This document shows positions 1 through 9,349 of a DNA stretch of 64,000 bases, one piece after another. Under the pieces are notes generated by a model. It worked only from the letters and a program-made list of their open reading frames with translations, did not search any database and had not been told where the DNA came from. Both the position numbers and the translations under genes were made by a program. Location of the stretch: the NCBI GenBank assembly GCA_026003235.1, contig BPGW01000006.1, forward strand, positions 102,208 to 166,207. The letters run 5' to 3'. Positions within the stretch are counted from its first letter, which is position 1. Each line of letters begins with the position of its first letter. Source of the stretch: Bacteroidia bacterium (lineage in GTDB: Bacteria > Bacteroidota > Bacteroidia > SpSt-205).

Positions 1-940
1 TAGGCCGCCGGTGTGGGTCACCACCATCGGCCGCAAAAAGTGATATGCAATCTGCGTGACGCCGCTTTGGGTGGCGCTTCGGTAGGGCTGCACCACGACA
101 TCGGCCGCACTGAAGTAGAGGGGCACCTTTTCGTCAGGTACGAAGCCTTCGTGAAAAACCACTCGGCCCTGGTTTTCGGGCGCTTGGAGCAGAGGAGCGT
201 ACCGCTCAAAGGGCTCATAGAGTTCGCCGGCAATCAGAAGGCGCAGGTTAGTGTGGGCCTGAAGGGCAGGGGCTTTCCACGCTTCCAGCAGCAAGTCCAG
301 GCCTTTGTAGGGGCGAATCAGCCCGAAAAACAAGAAATACCGGCAGGCTGGGTCCAGCCCCAGGGCCTTACAGGCCTCTTCTCGGGGTAGAGGTGGGCCG
401 TACGAGTCGTAGATGGGATGGAAAAGCCGTCGCACGGGCTTGGAAGTCAGTTTCTGCCAGTCTTCTTCTACGGTGCGGCTCATGGCCACGGCTCCCTCCA
501 CGGCGCCAATGAAGTAGCGCGTGAAAAGCCTATCTCCGGGGCGTGCTTCGTGGGGCACTACATTATCCAGGATCGCCAAGCGCAGCAGGGAAGGGTATCG
601 CCTCCGAGCTATGCGCAGCGCCGAGCCAAACGCAGGAGCCATAAAGGGCAGCCAGAATTTCGTCAGCACAAGGTCAGGCCGAAAAGCGGCGATAGCTTGG
701 CCAGTTTTGAGCCAGGAGAGGGGATTCAGCGAATGCAGCGTCCGGAGGATGGGTAGGGGTGGGGGGGGGCCCTTCCCGGTACTGGGTTTTGCCGGGAAAG
801 AGCCAGGCAGGGTACTGCACCGTAAAGGTGAAGAGGCGTACCTGGTGGCCTTGCGCAAGCAGTTCAGCAGCCAGCCGTTCGTTGAAGGCGGCGAGGCCCC
901 CCCGAAAGGGGTAAGCCGGGCCCACGAGAGCTATTCGCAC
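1..940 (-). CDS. GT4-type glycosyltransferase (partial, one frameshift)
   Basis: Likely transfers a sugar from an activated donor in cell-surface glycan synthesis. Translation starts at a GTG at 940 with a GT-B type N-terminus (MRIALVGPAYPFRGGLA). The frame breaks in a run of nine G at 761-769; removing one G reopens the frame to the window edge. The C-terminal half then carries the donor-side pattern LFFGLIRPYKGLDLLLEAW and, further on, FSAADVVVQPYRSA, both typical of GT4. The 3' end lies outside the window. It is divergent from the transaldolase, with facing promoters. The G9 tract could suggest phase variation, but the same +1 error pattern occurs in housekeeping genes here, so an assembly error is more likely. 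The sugar and acceptor are unknown. Confidence 0.8.
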
Positions 941-944
941 GGCT

Positions 945-952
945 CAAAAGTA
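945..952 (-). promoter_or_regulatory. TAnnTTTG promoter box of the GT4 gene
   Basis: On the minus strand this reads TACTTTTG, four bases before the GTG start at 940. The spacing predicts a leaderless transcript. Confidence 0.7.
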
Positions 953-956
953 GCCT

Positions 957-964
957 TACCTTTG
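957..964 (+). promoter_or_regulatory. TAnnTTTG promoter box of transaldolase
   Basis: TACCTTTG ends four bases before the ATG at 969. It lies back to back with the minus-strand box at 945-952, so the two genes are fired from one 20-base region. Confidence 0.75.
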
Positions 965-968
965 CACT

Positions 969-1622
969 ATGCGGTTTTTCCTGGACACGGCCGTGCTGGC
1001 CGAGATTGAAGAAGCGGCCGCCTGGGGTCTTCTGGACGGGGTCACCACCAACCCTTCCCTCATGGCCAAAGCCGGCGTGCGGGACTTTGATGCGCATTAC
1101 CGGGCCATCGCCTCCCTCACGCCAGGGCCCGTCAGCGCAGAAGTCCTTGCCACCACCTACGAAGAGATATTAGCCGAAGCACGCCACCTCTACAGCCTGG
1201 CCGACAACATTGTCGTCAAGATCCCCTTCATTCCGGCGGGGGTGCAGGCCATCCGTACCCTCCATGCGGAAGGTATTCCAACCAATTGCACCCTGGTTTT
1301 TTCTCCTCTCCAGGCCCTGATTGCAGCCAAAGCCGGCGCGACGTATGTGAGCCCTTTCCTGGGGCGGTTGGATGACATCGGCCACGATGGCATGGAGCTC
1401 ATCCGGCAAATACGGCAGATTTTTGATAACTACGGCTTTGAGACGAAAATTCTTGCGGCCAGTCTGCGACATCCTCAGCATGTGCTTCATTGCGCTCTGG
1501 AGGGAGCCGACGTCGCCACCATGCCTTTTGCCGTGATGAAGCAGCTTTTTCACCATCCCCTTACAGACAAGGGCTTGGCCCAATTCCTGGCCGACTACCA
1601 GAAGCTCCATGCCGGCGCCTGA
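969..1622 (+). CDS. tal: Transaldolase, short FSA/TalC-type
   Basis: A 217-residue TIM-barrel aldolase of the small transaldolase/fructose-6-phosphate aldolase family, acting in the non-oxidative pentose phosphate pathway in the cytoplasm. The N-terminus MRFFLDTA and GVTTNPSLMAKAG are diagnostic, and the Schiff-base lysine is K84 in NIVVKIPF. LGRLDDIGHDG and ILAASLRHPQHV are also family motifs. The length is normal for the subfamily. The start is fixed by a promoter box four bases upstream. Its 3' end overlaps cinA by 14 bases, so the two are probably translated from one mRNA. Whether it acts as a true transaldolase or as an F6P aldolase cannot be told from sequence alone. Confidence 0.92.
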   Translation: MRFFLDTAVLAEIEEAAAWGLLDGVTTNPSLMAKAGVRDFDAHYRAIASLTPGPVSAEVLATTYEEILAEARHLYSLADNIVVKIPFIPAGVQAIRTLHAEGIPTNCTLVFSPLQALIAAKAGATYVSPFLGRLDDIGHDGMELIRQIRQIFDNYGFETKILAASLRHPQHVLHCALEGADVATMPFAVMKQLFHHPLTDKGLAQFLADYQKLHAGA

Positions 1623-2877
1623 GGCGCTTGTCCTGCTGATCGGCAGCGAGCTGACCGAAGGCCGCCTCCGGGATCAAAACGGCTTTTTCCTTTCGCAGGA
1701 ACTGACGGAGCTGGGGTTTTTCGTGCGGGAAGTGCGTCTTCTCCCCGACGAACCCTCGCTCCTGCGGGCAGCTTTTTCCGAAGCGCTGGCTACGCCCGCC
1801 CGCCTTCTCATTTCCAGCGGAGGGCTTGGGCACACGTCGGATGACCTCACCGCTGACCTTTGGGCCGAAGCGCTGGGGGATGTCCTTCAGGTTTCACCTG
1901 CCCTGCTTGCGGCGTTGGAGGAGCGCTTTCGGCAGGTAGGCCGTACCCCTCTGCCTTACCTGGAGCGGTATGCGCGGGTTCCCCAGCGAGGGGAGGCCCT
2001 TCCTAACCCCGTGGGGCTGTCGCCTGGGCTGTGGTGGGAAAGGGGCCTTCGGGTGATTGTAGCGTTGCCGGGGCCGCCCGCCGAGCTGCGTGCCCTCTGG
2101 CAAGAAGCCGTTGCCCCTCGTCTCCGAGACCGCTTTGGAGCGCGAGCTCCCTTCACGGCTACCCTTCGCACGACAGGCCTGCCAGAAAGTCGCGTCTCGG
2201 CCCTCCTGGCTGAGTGGGAAAAGCGCTTGCCCTCCGCCTTTCGTCTTGCCTACAACCCCTCCTGGGAAGGGGTGAGCTTGCACCTTCACGCGCCGGCTGA
2301 GATAGACCCAGGGCTTTTTGAGCAGCAGGTCCAGGAGCTTCGCAGGCTGCTGGCACCTTACCTCTACGGAGAAGGGGCCGTTTCTCTGGCAGAAGCGATC
2401 CTGCATCTGTGCCGGCAGCAGGGCTATACCCTCGCCACGGCTGAAAGCTGTACAGGCGGGCATCTGGCCGCTTCTCTTGTGGACGTGCCTGGAGCTTCCG
2501 AGGTGTTCTTAGGGGGGGTGGTTTCGTACGCCAACTCCGCTAAGGAAACCCTTCTTGGGGTCTCGGCGTGGACCTTGGCCGACAAGGGCGCCGTCAGCGA
2601 AGAGGTAGCCCTGCAGATGGCTGAGGGCGTGCGGCAGCGTCTGGGAGCCAGCGTGGGGGTGGCCACCACAGGCATCGCAGGACCTACAGGCGGTTCGCCA
2701 GACAAGCCTGTCGGCACCGTCTGGATTGCTCAGGTGGGCCCGGGTGCGCACCGCTCAGCCCATCGCTTCATTTTCCCAGGTGACCGCCAAACGATAATCC
2801 AGCGGGCCACAGCCGCAGCTTTGAGCCTTCTTTGGAGAGGCCTTCGGCAGACCTTACCTCAAACCTCGGAGGCCTAA
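1609..2877 (+). CDS. cinA: CinA family nicotinamide-nucleotide amidohydrolase
   Basis: A 422-residue two-domain protein. The N-terminal MoCF-like domain (about 1-170) opens with VLLIGSELTEGRLRDQNG; the C-terminal CinA amidase domain (about 255-410) has ATAESCTGGHLAASL and GIAGPTGGSPDKPVGTVW. In other bacteria the C-terminal domain deamidates nicotinamide mononucleotide for pyridine nucleotide recycling, and the N-terminal domain can hydrolyse ADP-ribose. Both domains are full length. The ATG lies inside the end of the transaldolase gene, in another frame, which indicates coupling. The link to competence is historical and is not supported by the neighbours here. Confidence 0.92.
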   Translation: MPAPEALVLLIGSELTEGRLRDQNGFFLSQELTELGFFVREVRLLPDEPSLLRAAFSEALATPARLLISSGGLGHTSDDLTADLWAEALGDVLQVSPALLAALEERFRQVGRTPLPYLERYARVPQRGEALPNPVGLSPGLWWERGLRVIVALPGPPAELRALWQEAVAPRLRDRFGARAPFTATLRTTGLPESRVSALLAEWEKRLPSAFRLAYNPSWEGVSLHLHAPAEIDPGLFEQQVQELRRLLAPYLYGEGAVSLAEAILHLCRQQGYTLATAESCTGGHLAASLVDVPGASEVFLGGVVSYANSAKETLLGVSAWTLADKGAVSEEVALQMAEGVRQRLGASVGVATTGIAGPTGGSPDKPVGTVWIAQVGPGAHRSAHRFIFPGDRQTIIQRATAAALSLLWRGLRQTLPQTSEA

Positions 2878-2893
2878 GGGCTATTTTTGCGGC

Positions 2894-3862
2894 ATGCTGG
2901 TCATCACCGGCGCCGCGGGCTTCATCGGCAGCGCCTTGGCCGCCTACCTCAATGAGCAAGGCCACACCGACCTGGTGCTGGTAGACGATTTTACGCCCCT
3001 CCCCAAGCGCCCCAACTGGACCCGACGACAGTATCGGTTTGCCGTAGAGCGAACCCACCTTTTTGACTGGCTGGATAGCTACAAGGGGGAAGTGCAGGGT
3101 ATTTTTCATCTGGGGGCTCGCACCGACACCACCTTGCAGGATGAAGCGGTTTTTCACCAGCTCAACCTAACCTATTCCCAGCGTTTGTGGGCTTTCGCTG
3201 TGCAGGTAGGGGTCCCGTTTTTCTATGCCTCCAGCGCAGCCACCTACGGCGATGGAAGCCAGGGCTTTTCCGACGAAGAAGACCGGCTTCCTGCCCTCAA
3301 GCCCCTCAACCCCTACGCTCGTTCTAAGCACGCTTTTGATGTGTGGGCCCTCCAGCAGGCCGAGCGTCCTCCTCGTTGGGCGGGGTTCAAGCTCTTCAAT
3401 GTGTTTGGTCCCAACGAATACCACAAAGGCCGCATGGCCAGCGTAGTCTGGCATGGTTATCAGCAGATTCGCCAGACAGGCAAAATGCAGCTTTTCCGTT
3501 CCCATCGTCCCGACTACCCGGATGGCCACCAAAAGCGCGACTTTATTTACGTCAAGGATGTGGTGCGAGTCCTCTACCACGCCTGGCAGCAGGGGCTGCC
3601 TTCGGGTATCTATAACCTGGGCACAGGCCAAGCCCGTACGTTTTTGGACTTAGCTCATGCGCTGTTTAGGGCTTTGGGTCAGCCGCCCCACATTGAGTTC
3701 GTAGACACGCCGGCTTCTATCCGGGACAGTTACCAGTACTTCACCCAGGCCGAGATGTCCAAGCTCCGAAAAGCCGGCTATACCCACCCCTTCACCCCCC
3801 TGGAAGAAGCCATCCAGGACTATGTGCAGAACCACTTGCTTCCCGAGCCTCAACCCTGGTAA
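2894..3862 (+). CDS. hldD: ADP-L-glycero-D-manno-heptose 6-epimerase
   Basis: An extended short-chain dehydrogenase of 322 residues that inverts C6 of ADP-heptose for lipopolysaccharide inner core synthesis. The NAD(P) fold is seen in VITGAAGFIGSALAAYL, and the catalytic YxxxK is in NPYARSKHAFDVW. The HldD-specific signatures NVFGPNEYHKGRMASVVWHG and HQKRDFIYVKDVV separate it from GalE and dTDP-sugar epimerases. The length is normal. It sits 16 bases after cinA, on the same strand. Its presence implies a heptose-containing outer-membrane glycolipid. Confidence 0.9.
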   Translation: MLVITGAAGFIGSALAAYLNEQGHTDLVLVDDFTPLPKRPNWTRRQYRFAVERTHLFDWLDSYKGEVQGIFHLGARTDTTLQDEAVFHQLNLTYSQRLWAFAVQVGVPFFYASSAATYGDGSQGFSDEEDRLPALKPLNPYARSKHAFDVWALQQAERPPRWAGFKLFNVFGPNEYHKGRMASVVWHGYQQIRQTGKMQLFRSHRPDYPDGHQKRDFIYVKDVVRVLYHAWQQGLPSGIYNLGTGQARTFLDLAHALFRALGQPPHIEFVDTPASIRDSYQYFTQAEMSKLRKAGYTHPFTPLEEAIQDYVQNHLLPEPQPW

Positions 3863-3888
3863 AGCGATTCTACCCCCGCTATTTTCGT

Positions 3889-3896
3889 TACTTTTG
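3889..3896 (+). promoter_or_regulatory. TAnnTTTG promoter box of the sdh operon
   Basis: TACTTTTG ends seven bases before the sdhC ATG at 3904. It starts a separate transcription unit for sdhCAB. Confidence 0.7.
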
Positions 3897-3903
3897 TACG
3901 GGT

Positions 3904-4578
3904 ATGAGCAGCGTACAAACCCTTCCTCGCCCAAGCTGGCTTCATACGGCGGTTGGCCGCAAAGTGGTCATGGCCCTTACAGGCCTTTTCCTGATGTCGT
4001 TTCTCGTGGTGCACCTGGCTGGCAACCTCCTGCTTTTGCGAAACGATGGCGGAGCGGCTTTCAACGCCTATGCGGAATTCATGAGCACCAACCCGTTTAT
4101 CCGAGTGCTGGAGATTCTCCTTTTTGCGGGCTTCGTGCTGCATATCTACCAGGGTTTGTACTTCATTTGGCGGGAAAAGAAAAGCCGCCCTATTGGCTAT
4201 GCCCGTAACGCAGCCCATGCCAACACCACCCTCTTTGCCCGCAGCATGCGCATTAGCGCGCTGGTGATTCTGCTTTTTTTGGTGGTGCATCTGCGGCACT
4301 TTTTTGTAGAACACCGGTTTCTGGGGTCTTCGCTTACGATGTACGACTCTTGCAAGCTGGCCTTTGAAAACCCCTATTACACCCTCTTCTATGTGGCCAG
4401 CAGCGTGCTTTTGGCTTTTCACTTGGCGCATGGTTTTTATAGCAGCTTCCAAACGCTGGGCTTGGTCATGAATCACCGGATTGAACGGCTTGTCAAGGTG
4501 GCAGGGGCGGCCTTTGCGTTTCTCGTGCCGCTGGGGTTTGCGGTCATTCCGCTGTACTTCTGGATACGAACCTTCTAA
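3904..4578 (+). CDS. sdhC: Succinate dehydrogenase cytochrome b subunit
   Basis: A 224-residue membrane anchor with about five transmembrane helices, of the single-subunit cytochrome b558 type found in Bacteroidota. It binds haem and reduces menaquinone for complex II. Visible features are the hydrophobic segments starting at KVVMALTGLFLMSFLVVHLAG, with several membrane histidines (LVVHLAG, VLHIYQGLY, VVHLRHFF, AFHLAHGFY) suited to bis-histidine haem ligation. It is first in sdhCAB, 12 bases before sdhA, and starts right after a promoter box. Confidence 0.9.
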   Translation: MSSVQTLPRPSWLHTAVGRKVVMALTGLFLMSFLVVHLAGNLLLLRNDGGAAFNAYAEFMSTNPFIRVLEILLFAGFVLHIYQGLYFIWREKKSRPIGYARNAAHANTTLFARSMRISALVILLFLVVHLRHFFVEHRFLGSSLTMYDSCKLAFENPYYTLFYVASSVLLAFHLAHGFYSSFQTLGLVMNHRIERLVKVAGAAFAFLVPLGFAVIPLYFWIRTF

Positions 4579-4590
4579 CCTGGAATACCT

Positions 4591-6572
4591 ATGAGTGAGA
4601 TTCTCACGCCTGCTGCTCCGGTAAAAAGCTCGCCTATCACCTGGCGAGAGGGCAGTCCTATTTTGGATAGCCGTTGTCCTTCGGGGGAGCTGGAGAAGCG
4701 CTGGACCCGACACAAAGACAACCTGAAGCTGGTGGCCCCTCACAACAAGCGCAAACTTGAAGTGATTGTGGTGGGGGCTGGCCTGGCGGGGGCTTCGGCG
4801 GCTGCCACCCTCGGAGAGCTGGGCTACAACGTCAAAGTGTTCGTCTACCACAATTCCCCTCGCCGAGCGCATAGCATCGCCGCCCAAGGGGGCATCAACG
4901 CAGCTAAGAATTACCGCAACGACGGCGATAGCGTATGGCGGCTCTTTTACGACACGATCAAGGGAGGTGATTTCCGGGCCCGCGAGTCTAATGTCTATCG
5001 TTTAGCCGAAGTCAGCGTCAAAATCATTGACCACTGCGTGGCGCAGGGCATTCCGTTTGCGCGGGAGTACGGGGGCTACTTAGATACGCGCTCGTTTGGG
5101 GGGGCTCAGCTCATGCGCACTTTTTATGCGCGGGGCCAAACGGGGCAGCAGCTCCTGCTCGGTGCGTACGCGGCCCTTCAGCGGCAAGTTGCGCTCGGCA
5201 ATGTCCAAGTGTATTACAACCACGATGTGCTGGACGTGGTGGTGGAGGAGGGCCGCGCTCGCGGGATCATCGTGCGCAACCTCATCACCGGCGAACTGCA
5301 TCGGGTCGCTGCCCACGCCGTGGTGCTCGCCACCGGCGGCTACGGCAACGCCTACTACCTCTCCACCAACGCCAAGCTTTCCAACGCTACGGCTATATGG
5401 CGAGCTCATAAGCGGGGCGCTTACTTTGGCAATCCCAGTTTTGTGCAGATTCACCCTACCTGCATACCCCAGTCTGGAGAGTACCAGTCCAAGCTCACCC
5501 TCATGAGCGAGAGCCTGCGCAACGACGGTCGGGTCTGGGTGCCTCGTACCCCTGGTGACAAGCGCCGGCCCCAGGACATCCCAGAGTCGGAACGGTGGTA
5601 CTACCTGGAAGAATGGTACCCGTCCTTCGGTAACCTGGTGCCCCGAGACATCGCTTCCCGAGCCGCCAAGCGGGTCTGCGACATGGGGTATGGCGTAGGG
5701 CCCACCGGCCGGGCGGTGTACCTGGACTTCTCTGACGCCATCAAACGGCTCGGCCGAGAAGTGATCTACCAGCGCTACGGAAACCTCTTTGAAATGTACG
5801 AGGAGATCACCGGCGAAAGCCCCTGGGAAACCCCCATGCGCATTTATCCCGCTGTACACTACACAATGGGAGGGCTGTGGGTGGATTACAACCTCATGAC
5901 CAACATTGAGGGGCTCTACGCCATTGGCGAAGCGAACTTTTCCGACCATGGCGCTAATCGCCTGGGCGCCAGCGCTCTCATGCAAGGGGCTGGCGGATGG
6001 GTACTTCATTCTGCCTTATACCATCGGGGACTACTTGGCGACGCAGCTTTTCGTGAAGCCTTCCACCGATACGGCGGCTTTTGCTCAGGCTGAGCGGGAA
6101 ACCCAAGAACGCATAGAACGCGTGCTCTCCACCAAAGGCACCCGTTCTGTAGATGAGTTTCACCGAGAATTGGGGAAAATCTTGTGGGACCACTGTGGGC
6201 TTGCCCGCAACGCCGAAGGGCTCACGCAGGCCCCTACAGCAGGTGCGGGAGCTGCGGGAGCGCTTCTGGCGGGAGGTCCGTGTGCCAGGAACCGGCGCCG
6301 AGTTCAACCAAAACCTTGAAAAGGCCCTTCGTGTGGCGGACTTCCTGGAGCTCGGTGAGCTCATGATCGTGGACGCCTACCACCGAGAGGAATCCTGCGG
6401 CTGCCACCTGAGAGAAGAGTATCAAACCCCCGAAGGAGAAGCTCTGCGCCGAGACGAAGAGTACGCCTACGTGGCCGCTTGGGAGTGGGCCGGGGAAAAT
6501 GAACCCCCCATCCTGCACAAGGAACCCCTCCAGTTTGAGTTCGTCAAACCTACCGTCCGAAGCTACAAATAA
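4591..6572 (+). CDS. sdhA: Succinate dehydrogenase flavoprotein subunit (two frameshifts)
   Basis: Catalytic subunit of complex II, oxidising succinate to fumarate with covalent FAD on the cytoplasmic face. The FAD fold is [20 protein letters not shown] and the flavinylation region is [12 protein letters not shown]. The gene is interrupted twice: one extra G at 5986-5989, before [20 protein letters not shown], and one extra C at 6231-6234, before [15 protein letters not shown]. Removing both gives one protein of about 659 residues, the usual size for this long Bacteroidota form, ending in [15 protein letters not shown]. Loss of sdhA between intact sdhC and sdhB would be surprising, so I treat both shifts as sequence errors. 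Confidence 0.9.
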
Positions 6573-6580
6573 GTTCAGCT

Positions 6581-7339
6581 ATGCGTTTCACCTTGCGGAT
6601 TTGGCGTCAGAAAAACGCTCAGGACCCTGGGCGTTTTGAGACCTATGAAGTGGATGGGATTTCGCCGAATACCTCCTTCCTGGAGATGCTGGATGTGCTG
6701 AACGAGCGCCTGATCAAGGAGGGCAAAGAGCCGGTTGCTTTTGATCACGACTGCCGAGAAGGGATATGTGGGTCCTGTGGGCTTTTCATCAATGGGCGAG
6801 CGCACGGGCCTTTGCCCAACATCACCACCTGCCGGCTTTACATGCGACATTTCCGGGATGGAGAAACGATTACGATTGAGCCTTTTCGGGCTAAGCCCTT
6901 CCCGGTTATTCGGGATCTGGTGGTGGACCGTTCGGCGCTGGATCGGATCATCCAGGCGGGGGGCTACATCTCGGTCAATGCGGGCAGCGCTCCGGACGCC
7001 AACGCCATTCCTATTCCCAAGCCGGTAGCGGATCGGGCCTTTGATTACGCCACGTGTATTGGCTGTGGGGCCTGCGTGGCCGCCTGCAAGAACGCTTCTG
7101 CCATGCTCTTCACGGCGGCGAAGGTGGCTCACCTGGCCCTCTTGCCGCAAGGGCAGCCAGAGCGGCGCCAGCGTGTGCAAAAAATGGTGGCCCAGATGGA
7201 CCTGGAGGGGTTTGGTCATTGCAGCAATACCGGCGCTTGCGCCGTAGAGTGCCCGGCCAAGATTCCGCTCACGGCGATTGCGCAATTGCAGCGGGACTTT
7301 ATCTGGGCGCACTTCACGCCGGACCCTTACGCGCGCTGA
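6581..7339 (+). CDS. sdhB: Succinate dehydrogenase iron-sulfur subunit
   Basis: A 252-residue electron-transfer subunit carrying three Fe-S clusters. The 2Fe-2S region is [20 protein letters not shown], followed by [17 protein letters not shown] and [18 protein letters not shown] for the 4Fe-4S and 3Fe-4S clusters. It lies 8 bases after sdhA, completing sdhCAB. The length fits the Bacteroidota family. Confidence 0.93.
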   Translation: MRFTLRIWRQKNAQDPGRFETYEVDGISPNTSFLEMLDVLNERLIKEGKEPVAFDHDCREGICGSCGLFINGRAHGPLPNITTCRLYMRHFRDGETITIEPFRAKPFPVIRDLVVDRSALDRIIQAGGYISVNAGSAPDANAIPIPKPVADRAFDYATCIGCGACVAACKNASAMLFTAAKVAHLALLPQGQPERRQRVQKMVAQMDLEGFGHCSNTGACAVECPAKIPLTAIAQLQRDFIWAHFTPDPYAR

Positions 7340-7347
7340 GGGGCCCT

Positions 7348-7355
7348 TACCTTTG
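7348..7355 (+). promoter_or_regulatory. TAnnTTTG promoter box of aspS
   Basis: TACCTTTG ends five bases before the GTG start of aspS at 7361, supporting that unusual start codon. Confidence 0.75.
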
Positions 7356-7360
7356 CGCCG

Positions 7361-9070
7361 GTGGAAGCTACTTCGTATCGCACGCACGGGTGCGGTGAGC
7401 TGCGTCCTCATCACGTAGGGCAGCGTCTACGCGTGGCTGGCTGGGTGCGCCGGGTGCGAGACCTGGGGCGCTTCGTCTTTGTGGACCTACGGGACCGTAC
7501 GGGTATCCTCCAGTTGTATGCGAGAGCGGAAAGCCCTCTCTACGCTTCCCTCCGCAAACTGGGCCGGGAATGGGTCATCCAGGCGGAAGGCACCCTTCGC
7601 CTGCGTGAAAGCCCCAATCCAGCCCTCCCCACCGGCCAGGTGGAATTGGAAGTGGAGTCCCTTACGGTGCTCAATCCTTCCCTCACACCGCCTTTTCTCA
7701 TTGAGGACGAAACGGATGGCCTGGAAGAGCTCCGGCTTCAGTATCGCTACCTGGACCTGCGCCGGCCCGTGATGCAGGCGCGCCTCATGCTGCGAGCTCG
7801 CCTTCTTGCGGTGCTGCGCCATTACCTCACAAGCCGGGGGTTCGTGGAGATAGAGACCCCCATGCTCATCCGTTCCACGCCAGAAGGCGCACGCGACTTC
7901 CTGGTTCCTTCCCGCCTCAAGCCAGGCGCCTTCTATGCCCTGCCTCAGTCCCCTCAGCTGCTCAAGCAGCTGCTCATGATTGCGGGCTACGACCGCTACT
8001 TTCAGATTGCCCGCTGTTTTCGGGACGAAGACTACCGAGGTGACCGCCAGGCGGAATTCACCCAGCTGGACTGCGAGCTAAGCTTCGTAACCCAGGAGGA
8101 AATCCTTGAGCTTTTTACGGACCTGGTGCGGTTCACTTTTCGGGAGGTACTGGGGGTGGAGATCGGACCGGTGCCCCGGCTTACCTATGCTGAAGCGTTG
8201 GCGCAGTATGGTTCCGACAAGCCCGACTTGCGTTACGCCCTTCGGTGGGAAGAGGTCACAGCGTGGGCGCACCAGCAGCCGGTTCCTTTTTGGGAGGGGC
8301 GTCGGGTCTTCTGGATGTGGGTGCCAGGGGGGCACGCCTCCCGTAAGGTGCAAGACACCTGGCGCGCTTTGGCCCAGGAAGCTGGCGTCGCTTCGGTGGC
8401 CTTCGTCCAAAAAACCCCTCAGCAGGTCTCTACCTCCCTCTCCAAGTTCCTTTCGCCGGAATCCCTTGAGCTGCCTGGGGAAGGGCTTGGGCTCTGGGTG
8501 GCCCTTGAAGACGGTCCTACCTCTGCCTTGGGGGCGCTGCGGTCAGCGGTGATCCGAGACCTCAACCTTCAGCCCGAACGCGAATGGGCCGTGCTCTGGG
8601 TGACGGACTTCCCGCTCTTTGAGAAAACGGAAGAGGGGCGCTTGGCGCCGGCGCATCATCCCTTCGTGCATCCCCACCCCGAGGATTTAGATCGGCTTCA
8701 GACGGATCCGTTGAGTGTGCGAGGCCTGGCTTACGACCTCGTCATCAACGGCTACGAAATCCTCAGCGGAAGCCTGCGGTGCCATGTGCCGGAGCTGCAG
8801 CGGCAAATCTTTCGCCTGTTGGGCTTCAGCCCCGCTGAGATGGAAGAGAAGTTCGGTTTTCTCCTGCAAGCGCTCAGTTATGGGGCTCCGCCGCATGGAG
8901 GGTGTGCGTTTGGCCTAGACCGGTGGGTGATGCTCTTGGCGGGAGGGCAAAGTTTGCGGGATGTGATCGCCTTCCCGAAGACGGCCAGTGGGGCCGACCT
9001 CATGCTGGGGGCCCCGGCCCCCCTTGATCCCGCCCAGAAGGCCGAACTCCTCGGCTGGCTATCTTCCTAA
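7361..9070 (+). CDS. aspS: Aspartyl-tRNA synthetase
   Basis: A class IIb aminoacyl-tRNA synthetase of 569 residues that charges tRNA-Asp. The N-terminal OB-fold anticodon-binding domain (about 15-110) contains VAGWVRRVRDLGRFVFVDLR. Class II motif 2 is CFRDEDYRGDRQAEFTQLDC and motif 3 is GGCAFGLDRWVMLLAG near the C-terminus. The bacterial GAD insertion domain is present between them. GTG at 7361 is chosen because a promoter box ends five bases upstream and the following residues (GCGELRPHHVGQ) match the usual family start. Confidence 0.94.
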   Translation: MEATSYRTHGCGELRPHHVGQRLRVAGWVRRVRDLGRFVFVDLRDRTGILQLYARAESPLYASLRKLGREWVIQAEGTLRLRESPNPALPTGQVELEVESLTVLNPSLTPPFLIEDETDGLEELRLQYRYLDLRRPVMQARLMLRARLLAVLRHYLTSRGFVEIETPMLIRSTPEGARDFLVPSRLKPGAFYALPQSPQLLKQLLMIAGYDRYFQIARCFRDEDYRGDRQAEFTQLDCELSFVTQEEILELFTDLVRFTFREVLGVEIGPVPRLTYAEALAQYGSDKPDLRYALRWEEVTAWAHQQPVPFWEGRRVFWMWVPGGHASRKVQDTWRALAQEAGVASVAFVQKTPQQVSTSLSKFLSPESLELPGEGLGLWVALEDGPTSALGALRSAVIRDLNLQPEREWAVLWVTDFPLFEKTEEGRLAPAHHPFVHPHPEDLDRLQTDPLSVRGLAYDLVINGYEILSGSLRCHVPELQRQIFRLLGFSPAEMEEKFGFLLQALSYGAPPHGGCAFGLDRWVMLLAGGQSLRDVIAFPKTASGADLMLGAPAPLDPAQKAELLGWLSS

Positions 9071-9076
9071 CCGATG

Positions 9077-9084
9077 TACCTTTG
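9077..9084 (+). promoter_or_regulatory. TAnnTTTG promoter box inside an apparent ATG-started frame
   Basis: TACCTTTG directly follows an in-frame ATG at 9074. Transcription would start downstream of that ATG, so the GTG at 9089, four bases after the box, is the likely start. Confidence 0.65.
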
Positions 9085-9088
9085 TCCG

Positions 9089-9349
9089 GTGCCTGCAAAG
9101 CCCAGCACAGCTCAGGCTCTGGCACAACTGGAGGCTATTTTCCGGCGCCATGGCTATCGCCTCCGCTACATGAAAGGCCCCTTTCGGGGTGGAGCTTGCC
9201 GGCTCTACGAGGAAAAGCTGGTCGTCATCAACGCCGTGTATCCCCCTTTAGGACGAGCCCGGGCCCTGGCTACCATCGCTGATCAGCTTCGCGACCAGCT
9301 GGACCTTACCCCAGAAGAAAGCCAGCTCATCCAGCGTTTCGCTCTTTGA
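9089..9349 (+). CDS. Small conserved protein of unknown function
   Basis: About 86 residues, no transmembrane segment or signal peptide, so probably cytoplasmic. It has the pattern YRLRYMKGPFRGGACRLYEE followed by KLVVINAVYPPLGRARAL. I recall similar small Bacteroidota proteins but know no function. The start is taken as GTG 9089 rather than ATG 9074 because the promoter box lies between them. It overlaps the next gene by four bases (TTGA), so the two are co-translated, which may tie it to the metallo-hydrolase. Confidence 0.65.
   Translation: MPAKPSTAQALAQLEAIFRRHGYRLRYMKGPFRGGACRLYEEKLVVINAVYPPLGRARALATIADQLRDQLDLTPEESQLIQRFAL

Noticed and set aside
761..769. G9 tract in the glycosyltransferase as a phase-variation switch
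   Set aside because: Surface glycan genes are classic targets, but identical +1 shifts occur in sdhA, rnz and pepP in runs as short as two to four bases, so sequence error explains it more simply.
5080..6009. Minus-strand open frame of 309 codons opposite sdhA
   Set aside because: A shadow of the GC-rich sdhA codons with no family features; sdhA motifs are clear on the plus strand.
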